The notes beneath the pieces are model-generated. The model was given only the letters and a program-made list of their open reading frames with translations, ran no database searches and was not told where the DNA came from. Below are positions 1 to 8,695 of a stretch of 64,000 bases of DNA, in pieces (positions within the stretch are counted from its first letter, which is position 1; each line of letters begins with the position of its first letter). The position numbers were made by a program, and so were the translations under genes. This stretch comes from Xanthocytophaga flava (GTDB lineage Bacteria > Bacteroidota > Bacteroidia > Cytophagales > 172606-1), in contig NZ_JASJOR010000018.1 in NCBI RefSeq assembly GCF_030068545.1, forward strand, positions 1 through 64,000. Direction: 5' to 3'.

Positions 1-66
1 AAGAATGTAGCTGTGGACAAGAATGTAGCTGTGGACAAGAATGTAGCTGTGGACAAGAATGTAGCC
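1..66 (+). repeat. 18-bp tandem repeat inside the transposase frame
   Basis: Three exact copies of an 18-bp unit (aagaatgtagctgtggac; 1-18, 19-36, 37-54) are followed by a partial copy at 55-66. The unit length is a multiple of three, so the frame is kept and each copy adds six residues. The array may continue to the left of the window. Confidence 0.9.
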
Positions 67-828
67 ATAGGTATTCCTCTTTATTGGCTTTTGTTAGATA
101 ATAAGTCAGGCAATAGTAATGTAGTTGATCGTTGTCAACTACTGGATGCATTGCTAAAAGTGATTGGTAAAGAAAGAATTCGTGTACTGGTCGCAGATCG
201 GGAGTTCATAGGCCACAAATGGGTCAAATACTTAAAAGACAATCAGATACCCTTTGGTATCCGCTTACCTAAAACACATTTGATTACCTTGAGAAACGGA
301 GATTGTTATCGAATTGAGCAGGTAGTAAAAAGTGGGCAAACCCGCTATTTTCACGATTGTCTTATTGAGGGTATTGTTTGTCATTGTATGATTAAAGGGC
401 TAGAAAAAGGGGATTTTCTATTTTTGATAGGCACGCTGCCTGCTAAACAATTGGGCGAACTCTATCGAAAAAGATGGTGTATTGAAGTCTTATTTCAATC
501 CTTTAAACAAAGAGGGTTTGATTTAGAATCAACGCATTTGAAATCGAGTGAGAAGTTGAGTAAACTGCTCGTTTTTGTCAGTCTAGCTGTGGCTATTTGT
601 GTAAAAATGGGAGAGTATGCTCATGGGAAAGTAGAAAAAATCAGGGTAAAGAAGCATGGCTATAAACAACATAGTTTTTTCAGAAAAGGCCTCGATCTTT
701 TACGAATAGGACTCAAACGACTAACGTTGGATTTTATTGATTTCTTTAGTGAATGCATTCAAACTTTTATCAGATGGATACAGATCCAATTTACTTATCA
801 TCAATCTTTTATAAATTTCCTCGGGTAG
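1..828 (+). CDS. IS4-family transposase, 5' end cut by window
   Basis: DDE transposase that would move its own insertion sequence; only the 3' part is in the window. The frame is open from base 1. The IS4 signature is complete: the DREF block (DREFIGHKW, codons about 62-70) and the Y-x2-R-x3-E-x6-K block in LYRKRWCIEVLFQSFK (codons about 156-171). Between the second and third acidic positions lies the usual beta-strand-rich insertion. The visible N-terminal end consists of three exact 18-bp repeats plus a partial fourth, each coding K-N-V-A-V-D, directly before the conserved IPLYWLLLD block. Such a repeat is not expected in IS4 transposases and suggests slippage or a local rearrangement. No right-hand terminal inverted repeat could be defined because the left end is missing. 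Confidence 0.9.
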   Translation, partial: KNVAVDKNVAVDKNVAVDKNVAIGIPLYWLLLDNKSGNSNVVDRCQLLDALLKVIGKERIRVLVADREFIGHKWVKYLKDNQIPFGIRLPKTHLITLRNGDCYRIEQVVKSGQTRYFHDCLIEGIVCHCMIKGLEKGDFLFLIGTLPAKQLGELYRKRWCIEVLFQSFKQRGFDLESTHLKSSEKLSKLLVFVSLAVAICVKMGEYAHGKVEKIRVKKHGYKQHSFFRKGLDLLRIGLKRLTLDFIDFFSECIQTFIRWIQIQFTYHQSFINFLG

Positions 829-989
829 AGTACTTTATGTTCTATTATGAATAATCTTTTCAATGAGAAGAGAAATATATTATCACATTTAGTGTGAGCG
901 ACTCAATGTAGAGTGAAAAATTATAGTGAGTCACAAAATTAGTGCGTAATGAACATAATGCCTCTACATAAGTAGATAAGTATCACTTA
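829..989. other. Spacer with probable IS4 right end
   Basis: AT-rich spacer between the transposase stop and the convergent DeoR gene. It should contain the right end of the insertion sequence. A short palindrome (TCACA/TGTGA around 883-897) is visible, but without the left end no terminal repeat or target duplication can be assigned. Confidence 0.4.
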
Positions 990-1739
990 CTATAAAATAG
1001 TTAACCCTGACATGCGAAATGGTGTCAACTTTTCATCAAAAGGATCAAGTTCGGTAATCAACATGTGAATAGCACTCAGATCACAGACCTTGTAACGTTG
1101 GATGGAATTGATCTTGGCTGATAAGGTAAGAGATATGATCTTACACGAAGAGCGGATTAGGGCTTGTTTTAATTCCACAATTTCCCAGTCAAACTCTGAT
1201 AGGCCAAAGTTAACATCCAGATGACCTGTGCCTAGAAAACATAAGTCTACTTTAAGCCTGTTAAGCAGGTTAAAGGCTTCACCTCCAGTTGTAACCATAG
1301 CATCAGGAGAGAGTTTACCACCTATTAAAATGGTTTCAATAGTAGGAAACTGAGCGAGTTGCATCGCTACAGGCAGACTGGGTGTAAAAAAAGTGCACCG
1401 CAGGTTTTTAGGAAGTAAGCTGATAAGCTCCAGATTAGTTGTTCCTCCAGTAATAAGGATGGCTTGTCCATCCTTAATTAATGTACATGCCTTTTCTGCA
1501 ATAAGCAGTTTGTTTGCCCGGTCATAGATTTCTTCCTCACGAAAGCTAAAAGGATTGAATGATTTTGCCACAGCTCCACCATGTACTTTTTTGAGTTTTC
1601 CTTCTTCATGCAATTCTTTTAAATCTCTGCGTATAGTATCTTCTGAAACCTGGAGTTTCTGTGCAATATCTGTCAGTAGAATTCTGTTGCGAATATTCAG
1701 CTCACTGAGAATATGCTGATGACGTTCTTCTTTAAGCAT
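990..1739 (-). CDS. DeoR/GlpR-family transcriptional regulator
   Basis: Sugar-metabolism type repressor of 249 residues, normal for the family. Residues 1-57 form the DeoR winged helix-turn-helix, with the typical RHQHIL, LLTDIAQKLQVSEDTIRRDL and KVHGGAV blocks. The rest is the DeoRC sensor domain, which in the family binds a phosphorylated sugar (ITGGTTNLEL near residue 97 and the LGTGHLD segment near residue 170). It starts with ATG at 1739 and is divergent from the SusC gene across a 144-bp AT-rich spacer, so the regulator very likely controls that transport pair and itself. The inducing sugar cannot be read from the sequence. Confidence 0.92.
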   Translation of the reverse strand: MLKEERHQHILSELNIRNRILLTDIAQKLQVSEDTIRRDLKELHEEGKLKKVHGGAVAKSFNPFSFREEEIYDRANKLLIAEKACTLIKDGQAILITGGTTNLELISLLPKNLRCTFFTPSLPVAMQLAQFPTIETILIGGKLSPDAMVTTGGEAFNLLNRLKVDLCFLGTGHLDVNFGLSEFDWEIVELKQALIRSSCKIISLTLSAKINSIQRYKVCDLSAIHMLITELDPFDEKLTPFRMSGLTIL

Positions 1740-1883
1740 AGATGTATATATCTACTAAATAATATACTATTTGCAATATAATTCAATATTTGAGCAAAAA
1801 TTCTGCATTTTCCTTCAGTATTTTGCAATTTATTTCGATATTTTAGAAATATCATACTTTTATTACCTAATCCAACCTGACTT
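1740..1883. promoter_or_regulatory. Divergent promoter region, deoR-type/susC-type
   Basis: AT-rich spacer between the divergent regulator and SusC genes. It holds a perfect inverted repeat, GATATTT-3-AAATATC (1837-1853), and two TTTGCAAT-like sites (around 1769 and 1822). These are candidate operators for the DeoR-type protein. Promoter elements were not identified with confidence. Confidence 0.4.
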
Positions 1884-4800
1884 ATGTACCTAAATTTACG
1901 ATGGTTCAACAGGCTGTATCATTTAAAAGCAGTCTTTCTTGTATTCGTTATGGGGCTTCTGGCCCAAAAAATAACTGCCCAGACTTCCTCCGAACACCTT
2001 GTGAAAGGAACTGTGACGGATCTGGCAGGTGAGCCTATTCCTGGCGCCTCTGTTGTTGTTATCGGATCTGGCAGAGGAACACTATCTGGTGCCAACGGAC
2101 AGTTTTCTCTGACTATTTCCAATGCAACCGGACAATCTGTTGCCATTCAGGCCAGCTTTGTAGGGTATCAGAATACAACAGCACAGATAAAGGCAGATGC
2201 TGGAGGTAGTAGTACAGTTACCCTTCAGCTAAAACAAGATTATCTTGCCCTTGATGAGGTTGTAGTGACAGGAACTTCAGTTGCTACCAGTAAGCGACAA
2301 CTGGGAAATGCTATTTCTACTGTACAGGTAAGTAATCTTCCTTCTACTGCTTCTACTTCTATTGATCAGTTGCTTACCGGTAAGGTTTCGGGAGCACAAA
2401 TCACACAGAACTCAGGTAATCCGGCGGGGGGAATCAGTATTCGGTTGCGCGGACCCAGTACAATTGTAGGATCGTCTGATCCCTTGTATATTGTAGACGG
2501 GGTTATTGTGAATAACTCATCGCCTGAAATTATTGATCTTGGTGGATATGCGCAGAATCGTCTGGTAGATATTAACCCCAGTGATATCGAACGAATCGAA
2601 GTAATTAAGGGAGCTGCGGCTGCAGCTATTTATGGTTCTCGGGCCAATAATGGGGTAGTACAGATATTTACCAAACGAGGCAAGGAAGGCAAGCCACAGG
2701 TAGAATTTTCTACGCAGCTTCGGATGAACGAGATCCGAAAAACGCTTCCATACAATACAGTTCCGTTTCGTTTTGCCAATACTACGGCCAGTGATCTGAC
2801 AACAGTTCCTGTGGAACGGTATGATTACCAGGACAAGATATTCCGCAAAGGTATTGGTACAGAAAATTACCTGTCAGTATCAGGAGGAACCGGAAGTACG
2901 CAATATTTCTTTTCGGCATCTAATCTGTACAATCAGGGTATTATTGATAAGACTGACTTCTCCCGAAATGGAGCACGTCTTCGTATTCAACAACGGTTTG
3001 GGGAGAAGGCAAGCTTGTCAATAGGTTCTAACTATACCTACAGCACTAGCCATGAAGTACCCAATGGTGGGATCAATGAAGCATATGGAGCACTTACCGG
3101 ATTTATCTTTGCCAACAACTTTATTAATCCTGATCCTGACCCTGCTACCGGAATTTATCCTTCTACTGCACCTTCGGTAGTACGTAGAACCAATCCGCTG
3201 GAAGCTATTAACCGATTCAAATTCAGCCAGCGGATAAGTCGTTACATTGGAGATGTTCAGTTAGTGATTACTCCTTTTGCAGGACTATCATTAAATTATA
3301 CGCTGGGTATAGATACCTATTCTCAGGTTGCTCAAGGGTATATTCCTCCTAATAATACAACCCCCACATATAATCAAGGCTATGCACGCCGGGGTGATCT
3401 CAATGTGTTTCAAATCAATAATGATCTGAACCTTTCCTATCAGACTCATATTGCTGACTGGCTCGAATCGACAACTGGGCTGGGTGGTACTATACAATAT
3501 GACCGTTCCTATCTGACAGGGATTACTGCACAGCAGTTAGGCACATTTGGAGAAACGATCAACAATGGTTCCAATATTGTAGCCAGTGAAACACGCACCG
3601 AACGGGCTATTATGGGTGCTTTTGTTCAACAGACATTTGGCATTGCACAGAAATTATTCATCACAGGTGCTGCCAGAGTAGATGGTTCGTCTGTATATGG
3701 TATAAACAACAGATGGCAGTTCTTTCCAAAAGTGAGTGGTTCCTATATTTTGTCTGAAGAGAAGTTTTGGAAGGATAATCTTGCTGATATTGTTTCCTCG
3801 TTTAAGATTCGTGCGGCCTGGGGGCAATCGGGTAACCTTACTGCCATTGGTGCCTATGATCGCTTTACTAATTATGCTTCTGCTTCTGTTGGCTCATTGG
3901 TGGGCTATACAGCTCCGCTTACATTAGGGAATTTTGATGTTAAACCCGAACGGCAAACAGAGTTTGAGTTTGGAGTTGATCTGGCCTTAGTAAAAGATCG
4001 TATCGGAATAGAGTTCTCACATTTTAAGAAAGATGTAAAAGACCTGATTCTGAATCGAACACTGGCTCCTTCTTCAGGGTATAATAACCGATTCATCAAT
4101 GTAGGAACCATGACCAATTCAGGTTTTGAGATACAACTCAAATTGGTGCCATTGCAAACAAAAGCCGTAAAATGGAATTCTACGTTTAGCTATACACACA
4201 ATAAAAATGTAGTCAATGGGGTAGAAGGTAATGGTGTGCTGCCTTTTGCAGGTGGTTTCGGACAGGTGGCAGCTGTAAACGGGTATCCGCTCGGTGCTTT
4301 TTACAGTACATTCTTCGCTCGTAAAGCAGACGGGAGCTTGTTGCTCACTGCTGCCGGACTGCCCCAGCGTGAATTAGGCACCCAAGGAGCCAATGGTACC
4401 TATACTGTAGGCCGTAATGATAATGGACAACCCACAGGTACAGTATTGTCCAAAGTTATAGGCAATCCCAATCCCAAACACATTATTAGCTGGATTAACG
4501 AGGTGGAATGGAAACAATTCTCCTTCCGTATGCAATGGGACGGCATGCTGGGTTATGACATTTTTAACTTTACCAAGCGGGTAGGTGACCGTGATCTCTA
4601 TGGTGGGTTGAAAGGATATGAACCTGAGTTGAGAGGCGAAGTGCCAAAAGGCACCAGTGCTGCGTTGTTCAGTATTTTTGAAAACTGGATTGAGGATGGA
4701 AGTTTTGTGAAGTTGCGTGAGTTGTCTGTATCCTACTCCCTCAAACCAAAGGTTTTGGGCATTCAGGGCATGCGAATCTTTGTCGCCGGGCGTAACCTGC

Positions 4801-4934
4801 TTTCTATTGACAACTATAGTGGCTATGATCCGGAAACCAACGCTGCCGGACAAACCAATGCGGTACGGGGCTTTGACTTTGTGGAGGTTCCTATTCCACG
4901 TACCTATGCTATCGGGGTAAATGTTAAATTCTAA
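1884..4934 (+). CDS. SusC/RagA-type TonB-linked outer membrane transporter
   Basis: Outer-membrane TonB-dependent channel that imports a nutrient oligomer together with the SusD-type lipoprotein encoded next. A signal peptide covers residues 1-33. A CarboxypepD_reg-like domain spans about 39-115 (VKGTVTDLAGEPIPGASV), and the TonB box is DEVVVTG near 123. The plug follows, with the family motifs DPLYIVDGV and IERIEVIKG...AIYGSRANNGVV (to about 262), then a long barrel ending in aromatic Phe. At 1016 residues it is ordinary for SusC. It starts with ATG at 1884 and lies 12 bp upstream of the SusD gene. The substrate is unknown; no glycosidase is adjacent. Confidence 0.95.
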   Translation: MYLNLRWFNRLYHLKAVFLVFVMGLLAQKITAQTSSEHLVKGTVTDLAGEPIPGASVVVIGSGRGTLSGANGQFSLTISNATGQSVAIQASFVGYQNTTAQIKADAGGSSTVTLQLKQDYLALDEVVVTGTSVATSKRQLGNAISTVQVSNLPSTASTSIDQLLTGKVSGAQITQNSGNPAGGISIRLRGPSTIVGSSDPLYIVDGVIVNNSSPEIIDLGGYAQNRLVDINPSDIERIEVIKGAAAAAIYGSRANNGVVQIFTKRGKEGKPQVEFSTQLRMNEIRKTLPYNTVPFRFANTTASDLTTVPVERYDYQDKIFRKGIGTENYLSVSGGTGSTQYFFSASNLYNQGIIDKTDFSRNGARLRIQQRFGEKASLSIGSNYTYSTSHEVPNGGINEAYGALTGFIFANNFINPDPDPATGIYPSTAPSVVRRTNPLEAINRFKFSQRISRYIGDVQLVITPFAGLSLNYTLGIDTYSQVAQGYIPPNNTTPTYNQGYARRGDLNVFQINNDLNLSYQTHIADWLESTTGLGGTIQYDRSYLTGITAQQLGTFGETINNGSNIVASETRTERAIMGAFVQQTFGIAQKLFITGAARVDGSSVYGINNRWQFFPKVSGSYILSEEKFWKDNLADIVSSFKIRAAWGQSGNLTAIGAYDRFTNYASASVGSLVGYTAPLTLGNFDVKPERQTEFEFGVDLALVKDRIGIEFSHFKKDVKDLILNRTLAPSSGYNNRFINVGTMTNSGFEIQLKLVPLQTKAVKWNSTFSYTHNKNVVNGVEGNGVLPFAGGFGQVAAVNGYPLGAFYSTFFARKADGSLLLTAAGLPQRELGTQGANGTYTVGRNDNGQPTGTVLSKVIGNPNPKHIISWINEVEWKQFSFRMQWDGMLGYDIFNFTKRVGDRDLYGGLKGYEPELRGEVPKGTSAALFSIFENWIEDGSFVKLRELSVSYSLKPKVLGIQGMRIFVAGRNLLSIDNYSGYDPETNAAGQTNAVRGFDFVEVPIPRTYAIGVNVKF

Positions 4935-4946
4935 ATCGCTTATGTT

Positions 4947-6281
4947 ATGAAAATCCGATTATCTGTATATACAAAATTAGTAGCCTTTATTCTTATATGG
5001 GCAGTCTCTGCATGTTCGCTGGATATCGAAAACGTAAATGGTCCTACAGATCAGCAGGTAGTAAACTCAAGGGATGGATTAATCACATTGAGTGTAGGGA
5101 TGCGCCAGGTGTATTCTACACTGGCACTGGAGTCTATCATTCTGACTCCAGGGACTACTGCTAGAGAATTAAGGGGTATTACCACCTTTACCAACATCAT
5201 GGAGATTGATCAGGGAGGAAGTTCACTGCCAAATTTTAATGGCAATATTCTATCTGTCTGGCAACGTCCTTTGCGTGTGATGGCTATGGCAGAAGATATT
5301 ATTACCAATGCACCTTCTGTCTTGTCTTCTGATCCTACTATGCTGAGTGGAGTAACCGCACATGCCCAACTGATGAAAGCTATGTGTCTGGGAAGCCTTG
5401 CACAGTCATTTACCTATGGTATTTCGCAAACGAGCACCACAGGTAGTGCCCCTTTTCAGACTCGTGATGAATTGCTGGATCTGGCTATATCGTTGTTGAA
5501 AGAAGCTTCTGAGACCATTGCTACAACACCACCATCTACTGAATTCACCACACGTGTTACAGGTACAGAATTTGATTTGTCCAATACAATTCAGGCATAT
5601 CTGGCCCGTTACTCACTGATGGCAGGTAACTATGCTGATGCTATTGATGCTGCTAATGCTGTTTCTCAGACTGTTGCCTCCAGATTTATCTTTACCAACC
5701 TGGCTCCCAATCCTTTGTATAATCAGGTGCAGATAGCTAAAAACTATGCGGCACGTGAAAATTTTGGACTCCCTGCCGCATTGACAGAAGCCGGGGATCA
5801 GCGTATCAGTTTCTATTTTACGACTGATGAGACGAGTTTTCAGGATGATGCCATTGTAGGATTAAAAGGATTTGCAACAGCTATCGATCAACCCATACCA
5901 GCTTATATTCCTGATGAAATGAAGCTGATCATTGCTGAATCTATTGTGCGGAGTAGCGGAAATCTCAACGAGGCTGTAGAGCAGATCAATGCAGTAAGAA
6001 CGCAAACCTCAGGTGATCCTTTTGGCATTCATGCAGGATTGTCTGCTTATACAGGCCCGGTGACAGCAGATGACCTGCTTACAGAAATATACAAACAGCG
6101 TAGTTCGGAATTGTATCTGAGCGGTTTGCGTCTGGAAGATAGTCGCCGGTTTGATCGTCCTGCTCCTCCGGATGATGTAGTACCTGTGCCTATTACATTT
6201 GAAAGGTCCCGTAATTATTACCCTTTCCCATTACAGGAACGACAAAATAACCTGAACACGCCCGAAGATCCGGCACTATAA
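4947..6281 (+). CDS. RagB/SusD-family nutrient-binding lipoprotein
   Basis: Surface lipoprotein that caps the SusC-type channel and binds its substrate. A lipoprotein signal ends at Cys23 (AVSAC). The alpha-helical SusD fold is indicated by the TPR-like middle region and the typical C-terminal blocks: AVEQINAVRTQ, ITEIYKQRSSELYLSGLRLEDSRRF (partly changed here to LLTEIYKQ) and a final YPFPLQER segment. It has 444 residues, at the short end for SusD. It follows SusC by 12 bp, so the two are co-transcribed, and a strong hairpin terminator comes directly after. Confidence 0.93.
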   Translation: MKIRLSVYTKLVAFILIWAVSACSLDIENVNGPTDQQVVNSRDGLITLSVGMRQVYSTLALESIILTPGTTARELRGITTFTNIMEIDQGGSSLPNFNGNILSVWQRPLRVMAMAEDIITNAPSVLSSDPTMLSGVTAHAQLMKAMCLGSLAQSFTYGISQTSTTGSAPFQTRDELLDLAISLLKEASETIATTPPSTEFTTRVTGTEFDLSNTIQAYLARYSLMAGNYADAIDAANAVSQTVASRFIFTNLAPNPLYNQVQIAKNYAARENFGLPAALTEAGDQRISFYFTTDETSFQDDAIVGLKGFATAIDQPIPAYIPDEMKLIIAESIVRSSGNLNEAVEQINAVRTQTSGDPFGIHAGLSAYTGPVTADDLLTEIYKQRSSELYLSGLRLEDSRRFDRPAPPDDVVPVPITFERSRNYYPFPLQERQNNLNTPEDPAL

Positions 6282-6296
6282 GCAGGGGATGTCTTA

Positions 6297-6330
6297 CAAA
6301 ACTGCAGGACGTATACCTGCAGTTTTGTGT
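6297..6330 (+). terminator. Rho-independent terminator after susCD
   Basis: A perfect 12-bp stem (CAAAACTGCAGG / CCTGCAGTTTTG, 6297-6308 and 6316-6327) with a 7-base loop lies just after the SusD stop. The 3' side is T-rich. Confidence 0.8.
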
Positions 6331-6354
6331 TTTCTTTCCTCCAGGTGGACCTAT

Positions 6355-6552
6355 CTATTCAGCTAGTGAAATTTCCACAATCACAGCTAGTCCCTTATCT
6401 CCATATTTTTTAGCTATTTCCCGCTCAGATAATTCCTGTAACTGATATTTTTTATCTGACAGCTCAATCGTTTGATCAAGCTTCATGGGTGTTCCACCTA
6501 CCACCAGATAGTCTATATGATTGATAAACGAAAAAGTATGGATGATGACATT
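6355..6552 (-). pseudogene. Probable remnant of a TonB-plug-like protein C terminus
   Basis: Read on the minus strand this is an open stretch of 65 codons with no credible start. It contains DYLVVGGTPMKLDQ followed, after about 20 residues, by EIAKKYGDKGLAVIVEISLAE and a stop. The layout matches the end of a TonB plug domain (consensus like PLYIVDG, then a pattern like YGxKGxNGVIxIxT). Such plug-like tails also end some Bacteroidota M56 and CarboxypepD_reg proteins. The upstream part is missing: a TAA lies directly before the segment. I infer a gene fragment; it could also be chance. A profile search with the 65-residue translation would settle it. Confidence 0.35.
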
Positions 6553-7017
6553 TTATACTTTTTTGAAAATGGACAACTTATTCGAATTCATTGTGAGCAA
6601 ATAGTATTGGAGTGTTTCTACGGATAGATATAGTTTTTAGGCTTTATAAACACAGTTGCTTTAATGTAGATTTGCCTCATTACTTATTTTAGACGTTTAA
6701 ATAACTTGCCAGTTATCCCTATATCTGACAGTTCAACACAAAAAAGTATTTTTTACCACTAAAAGAGCTGAATTTGAAGAAATTAGCTAGCTTGTGTAAC
6801 ATAAACTCTTCTTTTTTATCTTAGACTTAGGATAGGTCTGCTCATTTTAATGTATCACTGAAAGCAGTAGATAGATTAACAGTCATTTGTTGTAATACAA
6901 AGTCCCTGCCTATCCAGAATCTGGTACCTGTACTCGTTCATACAAGACTTCTCACTATCATTTTTTGCTGGATTTTATTTTTATCAATCCCTTACACCCT
7001 AAAAATATGATTGAACT
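6553..7017. other. Intergenic stretch, nothing recognised
   Basis: About 465 bp of AT-rich DNA upstream of the next secreted protein gene. No ORF, RNA gene, hairpin or repeat that could be supported was seen. It may carry the promoter of the gene at 7018. Confidence 0.5.
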
Positions 7018-8457
7018 ATGAGACTTTTTTTACTTTTTGTTATTTCTCTGATTGCAATAATCACTACAACCGGACAGACAGTTGAAGAAACGTATCCCAA
7101 AACGTTATGGTGTCCAAATGATACCTTTATTCTGAAGTTTAAAGGGTATGAAAAACTCTTTCCTTTTAAAGTAAGTAGAACAGATAAAGGAAGCCCCGGC
7201 ACAAATGGAGGACCAGGTGAATATTTTACAATCTATTATGGAAAGGATAGCTTGCGCCTGAATTATCATAATAAGTTACCCTATGCTCATATCATTTACA
7301 TACCTTTTGAATCTCCCAAAGGCAAAACAACCCTCCGCTTTCACTACAATGAACTGGCAAACTATTTTCCTCCAGATTATATAAAGAAGAATACAGGGAA
7401 CATTCAATTTGACCTTCCGGAAACATATGAACTGGCAAATATTATCTGGACACTTTCACCTTCTGGCAAACGAGGAACAGACCTATATACGGAAGGAGAG
7501 TATTATACTAAAGTAGTGGCTTACTTTAAACCCTATTTAAACCATCCGGTTTTCAAAGCATTGAACTTTCCAGATAGCCTTTACACTAAAAAATACCTCG
7601 ATTTCAGGGAAAATAGTTTTGCCTTTAATTTTCAGGATGCAAAAGCAGGAAGCACAAATACTAAACTTTTATACAATGGTCCCTACTACTATGTTAATGG
7701 TAGTAATTTAGCGGATAGTAGCTTGTTTGGTATGTTAAGGCCACTAATTGAAGATTTTGCTGTAAAATCAAAGTTCCGGCAGTTTTACAAAAACAATTCA
7801 GCACATTATACTAAACAAATTCAGCGACAAAAGGAGCTGTTGCCAGTGAAGCAAATGTGGATCTGGTTAGAAAAACAGTTTCCTAAAACACAATACCAAT
7901 CATATCGGATCGTGTTTTCGCCTTTGATTAATCGTACTCATAGTACCCAGCATTATGCAACTCATCACGAGACTGGTTGGTTTGAAGAAACTGTCATGTT
8001 TATTTGTGGGCCGGATCGGTATGATATAAAAGGCAACTTTACCGAAAAACAAAAAGAAGGATTATTGTCAGGTGTTGTATTTACAGAGATAGACCATAAT
8101 TATGTAAACCCTGAAACTGATAAGTATACAAAACAGATAGATAGCATCTTCTCCAAACGAAGTGTGTGGGCAAAACCAGGTCCTGGCAGCAATCCATATA
8201 CAAGTCCGGTAAGTGTGTTCAATGAATACATGACACATGCTGCCTTTTGTATGTATATTTCAGATACATACGATAAAGCCACAGCTGACTTTGTAATCGA
8301 CAATCGGGAAGATCTGATGGTTTCCAAACGGGATTTTATCCGATTCAAAGAATTCGACAGAGAATTAATCCGGTTGCATCAGGAGCAGAAAGCATTGACA
8401 CTGGTTGATCTGTATCCGCTTATGCTCAATTGGTGTAAACAGCAGGTTTACAATTAG
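7018..8457 (+). CDS. Secreted DUF4932-like putative metallopeptidase
   Basis: Exported protein of 479 residues with a signal peptide (1-20, ending TTGQ). The C-terminal half has a peptidase-like arrangement. Block VFTEIDHNYVNP (354-365) resembles the HExxH metal site of DUF4932-type proteins but has Thr356 where the first His would be. A later FNEYMTHA (401-408) could supply a glutamate ligand. A further possible His-rich motif, ATHHETGWFEE, lies at 314-324. I recognise the family only tentatively. If the first zinc His is really absent, the protein may be inactive or coordinate metal differently. It stands alone, with more than 200 bp on both sides. Confidence 0.6.
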   Translation: MRLFLLFVISLIAIITTTGQTVEETYPKTLWCPNDTFILKFKGYEKLFPFKVSRTDKGSPGTNGGPGEYFTIYYGKDSLRLNYHNKLPYAHIIYIPFESPKGKTTLRFHYNELANYFPPDYIKKNTGNIQFDLPETYELANIIWTLSPSGKRGTDLYTEGEYYTKVVAYFKPYLNHPVFKALNFPDSLYTKKYLDFRENSFAFNFQDAKAGSTNTKLLYNGPYYYVNGSNLADSSLFGMLRPLIEDFAVKSKFRQFYKNNSAHYTKQIQRQKELLPVKQMWIWLEKQFPKTQYQSYRIVFSPLINRTHSTQHYATHHETGWFEETVMFICGPDRYDIKGNFTEKQKEGLLSGVVFTEIDHNYVNPETDKYTKQIDSIFSKRSVWAKPGPGSNPYTSPVSVFNEYMTHAAFCMYISDTYDKATADFVIDNREDLMVSKRDFIRFKEFDRELIRLHQEQKALTLVDLYPLMLNWCKQQVYN

Positions 8458-8695
8458 TTGTCAATTCTATGATCAATGGTCTCACAATTCTATTTATAGC
8501 TTCATTGCTTTTATTTCTTGTATAGTTTTTTCATTTATATTGGGATGCTCAGAAGCTGGTATCCTAGCTTTTTACTCAATGTAAGCTTGTATTTAAGGAG
8601 AAAAACTACTTTGGTAGTATTCTGTTACTATATATAACAGAAATAGTTACGATATTTTGTTTCTTTAGGTGGGCAATCAATTTATTGACATCTCT
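8458..8695. other. Intergenic spacer, nothing recognised
   Basis: About 240 bp of AT-rich DNA without a recognisable gene or strong hairpin. It should carry the promoter of the YD-like repeat protein at 8696. Confidence 0.4.

Noticed and set aside
1..66. CRISPR array at the start of the window
   Set aside because: Repeats are directly adjacent without spacers, and they lie in frame within a transposase gene. It is a tandem repeat.
4374..4853. 159-codon antisense ORF inside the SusC gene, minus strand
   Set aside because: Its translation has no family features and its position follows the codon structure of the SusC gene; it is a shadow ORF.
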